The position numbers were made by a program, and so were the translations under genes. A DNA stretch of 20,275 bases from UBA8950 sp034411635 (lineage in GTDB: Bacteria > Chloroflexota > Anaerolineae > Anaerolineales > Villigracilaceae). The notes beneath the pieces were generated by a model. The model searched no databases. It had not been told where the DNA came from and saw only the letters and a program-made list of their open reading frames with translations. Where the stretch lies: NCBI GenBank assembly GCA_034411635.1, contig DAOUML010000171.1, positions 1-20,275 of the forward strand, written 5' to 3'. Of the stretch, positions 15,569-20,275 are shown piece by piece (within the stretch, counting starts at the first letter, position 1; each line of letters begins with the position of its first letter).

Positions 15569-16606
15569 TTACAACGGCTCAATCGTCAACAGTTTTTTCG
15601 ATTTTGGCAAAAGATAAACCCGATACGACTGGCCCTCAATCAAAGCCGCGTAAGCCTCCGCGCTAACCTGAAAAGACTGACCATCAATCTCATAATAATA
15701 GATCGTTCGGCGACTACGGCGTCCGCTGGCAGTGCGTTTGCGCTTGCCACCCAACCCCTCCACCACGAGCGGCGCATGCGCCGTATAATCTGCGAGGCCT
15801 GTAAACACCATCCAGCCTCCCATCGCCGCAAAAATCAACAGAAAAAGCAGCGGCATGAGCCAGGTATCCAGCGACATCGTTCCCCCGCGAAACCAAATCA
15901 GGCCGACAAGCCCAAACGGAAAAGCGCCAAACAAAAAACCGACAATAATAGTGCCAAAGCCTCTGCGACGTTGCGCCTCGGTCAGTTCGCCGTTGCGGTT
16001 GCGCTCCAAATCTTGCAACGTGAACCGGTTGGCCTGGGCCAAAATTTCCAGCAGCGAACTGCGCGCCCGCGCCGGGCTGGCCTCAAAAACCTCCTGCGCA
16101 GAAAGCACAAAAGCGCTCTCTTCGAGATAATAAAAACGATAGGTTGAACCGGGCATCAGCCCGCCAATATTTTTGCTGGCCGGCAAAAACAAATCGCGCC
16201 CAGATGCGCGGGCAATATACTGGCCCTTGTCAAACGCCAGTTCACCCTGCGCCTGGCGCACCGCGCGATTTTCACGGTCACGGCGCAGGGCTTGCAAACG
16301 CTGAATACTGGCATAAAATTTCACAAACTGAGTCCCAAGCGTCACCAAAATAATGATGCCAAAAACCAACAAGAAAATCGCTGGAACCAATGCCCCCTGA
16401 GCCTCGCCCAAAAGCATAAAAACTGGCACAAAAAATACCAACGGCACCAAAAACAGCACGATCACCACCAGCGCGCAACCACTCTGCAAACCCAGGCTGC
16501 CCATCAGCCGCGAATACTGCGCCTCGGTAATCTCACCGCGCTGATTGACCTGCCAATCTTGCTCATCCAAAAGATTCACTTGCGAAGGGGGAAGAAAATT
16601 CATCAT
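15569..16606 (-). CDS. Membrane protein with internally duplicated two-helix module
   Basis: A 345-residue protein of unknown function. Two similar halves are visible. Each starts with a short helix carrying NxxGE(I/L)TEAQ (about residues 22-32 and 206-216), then two transmembrane segments (about 43-97 and 216-270), then a basic stretch and a beta-rich soluble patch (STYRFYYLEESAFVLSA in the first, SYRVYLLPKSKKLLTIE in the second). The soluble patch is probably cytoplasmic by the positive-inside rule. Start ATG 16606 has GAGGTG four bases upstream; the earlier ATG at 16618 would lie within that ribosome site. It follows priA by 20 bases. No catalytic motif is seen. A membrane-anchored scaffold or signalling role is only a guess. 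Confidence 0.75.
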   Translation of the reverse strand: MMNFLPPSQVNLLDEQDWQVNQRGEITEAQYSRLMGSLGLQSGCALVVIVLFLVPLVFFVPVFMLLGEAQGALVPAIFLLVFGIIILVTLGTQFVKFYASIQRLQALRRDRENRAVRQAQGELAFDKGQYIARASGRDLFLPASKNIGGLMPGSTYRFYYLEESAFVLSAQEVFEASPARARSSLLEILAQANRFTLQDLERNRNGELTEAQRRRGFGTIIVGFLFGAFPFGLVGLIWFRGGTMSLDTWLMPLLFLLIFAAMGGWMVFTGLADYTAHAPLVVEGLGGKRKRTASGRRSRRTIYYYEIDGQSFQVSAEAYAALIEGQSYRVYLLPKSKKLLTIEPL

Positions 16607-16610
16607 ATCG

Positions 16611-16616
16611 CACCTC
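16611..16616 (-). promoter_or_regulatory. Shine-Dalgarno GAGGTG setting the start at 16606
   Basis: GAGGTG on the minus strand, four bases before ATG 16606. It overlaps the alternative ATG at 16618 and so favours the shorter protein. Confidence 0.55.
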
Positions 16617-16626
16617 ATTCAAACCA

Positions 16627-19389
16627 TTATAGCAAACTGACCGGGCCTACTTCAACCCGCCAGCCGGTTAAATTTTTATCTTTCAACAAACTGGCTGGGT
16701 CTGGCCCGCGCAATACGATTTGCCAGCGATAGATCCCGGCGATTTTCGGAAATGGACAGGGAAATGGCCCAATCATCTCCGTCTGGATACGACCCTCGCG
16801 CTCCATCCAGACCCGCAACTGGTTCGCCATGTTACGAGCCTCCGCCTCGGCCCGGGCCGGGTCCTGCTCCCGCCGTTCCAGACGCGCCAACCGCGCGAAA
16901 GGCGGATACCCCAACGCGCGCCGATTCGCCAATTCGTCGGCATAAAACCCGCTGAAATCGTGTTCCGCCGCCCGAAGGATGACCCCGCTCTCTGGCTGGA
17001 AGGTTTGCAAGACAACCTTGCCGCCCTTGCGCGACCTGCCCGCCCGCCCGGCCACCTGCGTCAGCGTCTGGAAGACGCGCTCCGGGGCAAACGGGTCGGG
17101 CAAATTTAGCCCCACTTCTGCCAGAATAATTCCCACCAGAGTCACATTCGGCAAATCCAACCCCTTGGCGAGCATCTGGGTGCCAACCAACACATTGGCT
17201 TTTCCGTTCGCAAAATGGGTTAAGATGATTTCATGGGCATCCTTCTGGCGAGTGGTCTCCCAATCCCAGCGCAGCGGAATCGCCGCCGGAAACAGACGCA
17301 CCACTTCGCTCTCCACCTTCTCGCTGCCCAGCCCAAACGCGCGAATTTGCGCGCTCTTGCACTGCGGACAGGTTTTTGGCATCTGACGGCTATACCCGCA
17401 GCGATGACAAACCAACCCGTCTAGCCCTGAGCGGAGCCGCTGGTCGAGTAGCCGCCGCTGGTCAAGCAGCCGCCGCTGGTCAAGTAGCCGCCGCTGGTCG
17501 AGTAGCCGCTGATTTTGCGGCGTATCGAGACCCGGCGTATCGAGACCCGGCGCACCTTGCGTGTGATACGTCAACGGCGTATCGAGACCCGGCGTATCGA
17601 GACCCGGCGCACCTTGCGTGTGATACGTCAACGGCGTATCGCAATGCGGACATTTCATCACATGTCCGCAACTTCGGCAAAAGACATACGTTGCGGTACC
17701 GCGCCGGTTGAGGAAAAGAATCGCCTGCTCGCCGCGTGAAAAGGTTTCTGCCAACGATTCGGCCAATACACGGCTAAAAATTTCGCGGTTGCCGGCCTGC
17801 AATTCCTCGCGCATATCCACCACCTGCACGGGCGGTAATTCAAAATCGGTCGATTGATTCACAACCGAAAGACCAACCCGGGCAGGTAGTTCGAGCAACG
17901 TCAACTGACCGATTTCAGCGCGGTAACGCTGCTCCACCGTAGGCGTGGCCGAGCCCATCAGGCAGGTTGCGCTACAAATACGGGCGTAGGCCTCCGCCGC
18001 GTGAACGGCATGGTAAAACGGCGGTTCAGATTGGTAGTACGAATTGTCGTGACACTCATCCAGCACAATCAGGCCAATATCCTTAAACGGCGTAAACAGG
18101 GCCGAGCGCGCCCCAATCAGCACCGAGATTTGCCCGGAGCGCGCCCGCCGCCAGGTGTCGTAACGCTCGCCATCTGAGAGTTTGGAGTGCAAGATACCCA
18201 CCTGCCCCGGAAAACGAGACATAAAACGGCGGACGGTTTGGGGGGTAAGCGCAATTTCTGGCACAAGAATTAGAACCTGGCGGCCGGCTTTCAAGGTCTG
18301 CTCGGCAGCGCGCAGGTAGATTTCGGTCTTGCCTGAGCCGGTAATGCCGTATAAGAGAAAAGGCGTTGCAGGTTGAAGGGCCTGCCGCCGCTGGTCGAGT
18401 AGCCGCCGCTGGTCGAGTAGCCGCTGATTTTGCGGCGTATCGAGACCCGGCGTATCGATACCCGGCGTATCGATACCCGGCGTATCAGCGAGGCCGGATG
18501 AAGTTTGGATGGTTTCAACAATCTGCCCCAGCGCGGTTTCCTGCGCGGGAGTGAGTTCAAACTCATCGCCCCTTTTCTCGTTACTCTTCACCTTCTCCAG
18601 CGGATCGCGCCAGATTTCGGTTTCGCGCAGCAGAATCAGGTCGCGCTCGGCCAGTTCCTGCAAATCGGCCAGGTTGCAAGCGCTGGCAGCATAAGCCCAG
18701 GAGACGTTGACGGCTTCGGCTTCTTGGATTAAAAATTCGAGCGCGGCGCGGCGGCGTTTTTGGGTGGCTTCGGTTTTGCCCAGGTCGTCCATCGCGGCGC
18801 GGGCGGCTTGGGGAGAGACAGCCAATTGCGCGGTGCGGACAAATTTTCCGCGCACGGTTGGGGCGGGTAAAACGCTGGTCTTGCCGAGCAGACCGCGCCG
18901 CGCCAGGGCCTCGGCAGATTTGCGCCAGTCGACGCGCGCGAAGTGGCGCTCGATTTGGCGTCCGCGCAGGGGGCCGCGTTCGGTGAGCAGGGCAATGATT
19001 CGGGTTTGGGTGGGGGAGAGTTCGTGGCCGCTGCTGTGGGGGGCCAAAAGGGTGTAGAGGGTGTCGGCTTGCTGAAAGAGGCCGGGGGGCAGCATCAGGC
19101 TGATGATGGCTGCCAATGGGCTAAGGGTGGTTTCGGCCAGGTGAAAGGCCAGGGCGATTTGCTGCTGCGTCAGAACGGGATGTGGGTCTAACAGCGTGGA
19201 AATGGGCCTGGGTTCAGCAACTGCAGGCTGAGGGGTGAGAGCGGTCACGACCCCCTGGACGGTCTGACGATTAAACGGGACCGTGACCAGGTTGCCAGGC
19301 CCTATTTTGGCGGACATATCCAGCGGTATGGCGTAGTCGAAAATACCGCTCAGGGTGGGGATGTTGACGGCTACTCTGGCAAAGGTCAT
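16627..19389 (-). CDS. priA: Primosomal replication-restart helicase PriA, with two repeat-encoded insertions
   Basis: A 920-residue PriA, about 100 longer than usual. PriA binds stalled forks, unwinds lagging-strand DNA and reloads the replicative helicase. The N-terminal 3'BD begins FARVAVNIPTLSGIFDYAIP; Walker A is GITGSGKT (348-355); Walker B is DECH (444-447), where many PriA proteins have DEEH; eight zinc-ligand cysteines are kept (CRSCGHVMKCPHC and CHRCGYSRQMPKTCPQC); the helicase C motifs TQMLAKGLD and QVAGRAGR are intact. Extra length comes from two in-frame blocks rich in GLDTP and LLDQRR units: residues about 301-336 just before Walker A, and about 586-655 between the two zinc-ligand pairs. 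The frame is open throughout and all core motifs remain, so the protein is probably functional. ATG 19389 follows an extended -10 by six bases. Confidence 0.93.
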   Translation of the reverse strand: MTFARVAVNIPTLSGIFDYAIPLDMSAKIGPGNLVTVPFNRQTVQGVVTALTPQPAVAEPRPISTLLDPHPVLTQQQIALAFHLAETTLSPLAAIISLMLPPGLFQQADTLYTLLAPHSSGHELSPTQTRIIALLTERGPLRGRQIERHFARVDWRKSAEALARRGLLGKTSVLPAPTVRGKFVRTAQLAVSPQAARAAMDDLGKTEATQKRRRAALEFLIQEAEAVNVSWAYAASACNLADLQELAERDLILLRETEIWRDPLEKVKSNEKRGDEFELTPAQETALGQIVETIQTSSGLADTPGIDTPGIDTPGLDTPQNQRLLDQRRLLDQRRQALQPATPFLLYGITGSGKTEIYLRAAEQTLKAGRQVLILVPEIALTPQTVRRFMSRFPGQVGILHSKLSDGERYDTWRRARSGQISVLIGARSALFTPFKDIGLIVLDECHDNSYYQSEPPFYHAVHAAEAYARICSATCLMGSATPTVEQRYRAEIGQLTLLELPARVGLSVVNQSTDFELPPVQVVDMREELQAGNREIFSRVLAESLAETFSRGEQAILFLNRRGTATYVFCRSCGHVMKCPHCDTPLTYHTQGAPGLDTPGLDTPLTYHTQGAPGLDTPGLDTPQNQRLLDQRRLLDQRRLLDQRRLLDQRLRSGLDGLVCHRCGYSRQMPKTCPQCKSAQIRAFGLGSEKVESEVVRLFPAAIPLRWDWETTRQKDAHEIILTHFANGKANVLVGTQMLAKGLDLPNVTLVGIILAEVGLNLPDPFAPERVFQTLTQVAGRAGRSRKGGKVVLQTFQPESGVILRAAEHDFSGFYADELANRRALGYPPFARLARLERREQDPARAEAEARNMANQLRVWMEREGRIQTEMIGPFPCPFPKIAGIYRWQIVLRGPDPASLLKDKNLTGWRVEVGPVSLL
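17424..17634. repeat. Repeat element inserted in priA (zinc-finger copy)
   Basis: On the plus strand the block reads CCCTGAGCGGAG, then four units of about 18 bases (GCCGCTGGTCGAGTA type), a small hairpin CCGC-TGATTTT-GCGG, then 15-base units CGTATCGAGACCCGG. The 18-base unit encodes LLDQRR and the 15-base unit GLDTP on the minus strand, so copy number can change without frameshift. Its last part is a perfect 57-base tandem duplication. Confidence 0.85.
17521..17634. repeat. Perfect 57-base tandem duplication
   Basis: Positions 17521-17577 and 17578-17634 are identical. Each encodes 19 residues on the minus strand, including a second copy of the native zinc-domain residues DTPLTYH. The duplication is therefore of element plus host sequence and, being identical, is probably recent. 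Confidence 0.9.
18384..18490. repeat. Repeat element inserted in priA (pre-Walker A copy)
   Basis: Same order and orientation as 17437-17577: two 18-base units (GGTCGAGTAGCCGCCGCT type), the CCGC-TGATTTT-GCGG hairpin, then one CGTATCGAGACCCGG and two CGTATCGATACCCGG units. It encodes DTPGIDTPGIDTPGLDTP and QNQRLLDQRRLLDQRR. Confidence 0.85.
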
Positions 19390-19395
19390 GGGTTG

Positions 19396-19404
19396 ATTAT
19401 ATCA
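19396..19404 (-). promoter_or_regulatory. Extended -10 promoter of the priA unit
   Basis: The minus strand reads TGATATAAT, a TGN extended -10 with a perfect TATAAT, ending six bases before ATG 19389. No Shine-Dalgarno fits between, so a leaderless or near-leaderless priA mRNA is suggested. It lies directly beyond the infA terminator, as expected for a new transcript. Confidence 0.5.
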
Positions 19405-19407
19405 ATC

Positions 19408-19439
19408 AAAAAAGAGCCGGGGATTATTCCGGCTCTTTT
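19408..19439 (-). terminator. Intrinsic terminator after infA
   Basis: AAAAGAGCCGG (19410-19420) pairs with CCGGCTCTTTT (19429-19439) around an eight-base loop, an 11-bp stem. On the minus strand it is followed by six T (complement of 19408-19413). It starts 29 bases after the infA stop and closes the rpsU-infA transcript. Confidence 0.88.
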
Positions 19440-19468
19440 GATTTCAAAAGTGGTGAGGCATGGCAGGG

Positions 19469-19726
19469 TTACTGGTCAGAGAAGATGTTACCGCCGCTGG
19501 AGGTTTTCTTTTGTCGATAGGTGATGCGTCCGCGTGTCAGGTCGTAGGGCGACATTTCGACTTTAACGCGGTCGCCCAGCAGGATGCGAATGTAGAATTT
19601 GCGCATCTTGCCTGAGAGATAAGACAACACTTCATGGCCGTTATCCAGCCGCACGCGAAATTGTGTGCCAGGCAGGGCCTCGACCACAACACCTTCAACG
19701 ACGATTTTATCGTCTTCTTTTGCCAT
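19469..19726 (-). CDS. infA: Translation initiation factor IF-1
   Basis: An 85-residue S1/OB-fold protein, slightly longer than the usual 71-73 because of a C-terminal tail after TYRQK (about 72-85). IF-1 binds the 30S A site and supports initiation with IF-2 and IF-3. Family sequence is clear: EGVVVEALPGTQFRVRLDNG, then HISG-equivalent SYLSGKMRKFYIRIL, GDRVKVEMSPYDLTRGRI. Start ATG 19726 follows AGGAGGT (19731-19737) with ideal spacing. It is 24 bases downstream of rpsU and is followed by a strong terminator, so the two form a short operon. The pairing with rpsU rather than with the usual ribosomal-protein operon around rpmJ/rpsM is worth noting. Confidence 0.96.
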   Translation of the reverse strand: MAKEDDKIVVEGVVVEALPGTQFRVRLDNGHEVLSYLSGKMRKFYIRILLGDRVKVEMSPYDLTRGRITYRQKKTSSGGNIFSDQ

Positions 19727-19750
19727 ACATACCTCCTACTAACTTTAATC

Positions 19751-19948
19751 CTATTCGTAGGATTTTACCTGTCGTCTTTTGAGACGGCGAATAGCCTTTT
19801 TGTCATCCATGCGGCGTTGTTCGCTTTTGGATACGAACCAGCGTTTGCGGCGCACGGTGCTTAAAACCCCGCTCTTTACAACTTTCTTGCGAAAGCGTTT
19901 GAGCAGTTGGTCTTGTGATTCACTTTGTCGTAAATATACTGCGGTCAT
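19751..19948 (-). CDS. rpsU: 30S ribosomal protein S21
   Basis: A 65-residue, strongly basic protein with the S21 pattern: short beta lead (MTAVYLRQSESQDQLLKRF), then RKKVVKSGVLSTVRRKRWF and a lysine/arginine-rich helix ending RRLKRRQVKSYE. S21 sits near the 3' end of 16S rRNA on the small-subunit platform and assists initiation. ATG 19948 is preceded by GGGAGGTG about ten bases upstream. It leads a two-gene transcript with infA. A TATAAT about 180 bases upstream and a hairpin plus T-run between promoter and gene suggest leader-based control (inference). Confidence 0.94.
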   Translation of the reverse strand: MTAVYLRQSESQDQLLKRFRKKVVKSGVLSTVRRKRWFVSKSEQRRMDDKKAIRRLKRRQVKSYE

Positions 19949-19979
19949 TGCTATTTCACCTCCCTTCTTGGTAAGGGAT

Positions 19980-20012
19980 AAAAAAACCGGCGATTGTCAT
20001 AGACGCAGCCGG
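19980..20012 (-). terminator. Terminator-like hairpin in the rpsU leader (possible attenuator)
   Basis: On the minus strand CCGGC (20008-20012) pairs with GCCGG (19987-19991); an inner GTC/GAC pair tightens the loop, and seven T follow directly (complement of 19980-19986). It lies after the -10 at 20129 and about 30 bases before rpsU, so a transcript from that promoter must read through it. It could instead terminate an upstream transcript if the real promoter is closer. Confidence 0.5.
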
Positions 20013-20128
20013 GCAGAGGATCATAGAACCAGAAAAGAACTTTTCCAGAAAATCTTCCGCTTCTGCGCAACTCCCTTCATCGTTTGAGATTAAGAATCAA
20101 CACACAGGGGTTTGTCTATAACACGGCG

Positions 20129-20134
20129 ATTATA
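20129..20134 (-). promoter_or_regulatory. Candidate -10 (TATAAT) of the rpsU-infA operon
   Basis: A perfect TATAAT on the minus strand about 180 bases upstream of rpsU. The -35 region is weak (around TTCCAT). A start here would give a leader of roughly 170 bases. Confidence 0.45.
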
Positions 20135-20275
20135 CTACAGGCGCGAATGATATGGAAGGCCTGTTTTTTGATAAAACAGCAATTCCAAATCTAAAATCCA
20201 CTTGTCAGCCAGCCGCCTTACTGACCGTACCCGGCGGGATAAATCCCTGCCTCAGTTCATGAAAGTCGGCTAAAA

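Larger units (their letters stand above)
19949..20275. other. rpsU leader and upstream intergenic region
   Basis: A 327-base stretch without a credible gene. On the minus strand it contains a -10 at 20129-20134, then an A/T-rich inverted repeat GAAAAG/CTTTTC around 20032-20045, then a C/G hairpin with T-run at 19980-20012, and finally the rpsU Shine-Dalgarno. Beyond about 20160 only a small GGGAT/ATCCC inverted repeat near 20236 is seen; nothing there is recognised. Confidence 0.7.

Noticed and set aside
16627..19389. priA as a pseudogene because of the repeat insertions
   Set aside because: The frame is continuous, insert lengths are multiples of three, and Walker A, DECH, all eight zinc-ligand cysteines and the helicase C motifs are intact.

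Overview
The window looks like chromosomal DNA of a bacterium of the phylum Chloroflexota, probably class Anaerolineae. This is inferred from the gene set: a YIP1 protein with an N-terminal TPR-like helical module, SDR/DUF2867 proteins, a Crp/Fnr-PRTase-PriA cluster, the style of IF-1 and S21, and several small repeat families. No rRNA, tRNA, CRISPR array, transposase or phage gene is visible. All genes are on the minus strand except an MFS transporter and comEC.

Layout from left to right. (1) Positions 1-80 hold a clipped palindromic repeat. (2) Positions 135-4405 are a minus-strand unit: two tandem paralogous atypical SDR/DUF2867 proteins followed by a YIP1-family membrane protein. A heptanucleotide repeat array lies exactly between the two paralogs; its halves are in inverted orientation. 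(3) Positions 4568-8120 hold an MFS transporter overlapping comEC by 11 bases on the plus strand. The C-terminal metallo-beta-lactamase-like domain of ComEC has lost its metal ligands. (4) Positions 13964 down to 8123 form a minus-strand unit that looks like surface-glycan chemistry: two paralogous multi-pass proteins resembling GT-C glycosyltransferases, a CMP-sugar (acylneuraminate-type) cytidylyltransferase and a D-2-hydroxyacid dehydrogenase. The two membrane-protein genes are visibly AT-richer than their neighbours. (5) Positions 13965-14341 are intergenic, with two copies of a small palindromic element. (6) Positions 19389 down to 14342 form a tight minus-strand unit: priA, a duplicated-module membrane protein, a Gpt-like phosphoribosyltransferase and a Crp/Fnr regulator. 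PriA carries two in-frame insertions of one repeat element. (7) Positions 19948 down to 19469 hold rpsU and infA, with a strong terminator after infA and a possible attenuator hairpin in the rpsU leader.

The most unusual signals are the repeat-invaded priA, the inverted heptamer array, the catalytically degenerate ComEC domain, the paired GT-C-like proteins with a shared soluble C-terminal module, and the hairpin plus T-run just upstream of rpsU. No complete new defence or mobile system is evident. Functions were assigned from recognisable motifs in the translated sequence; no database search was made.
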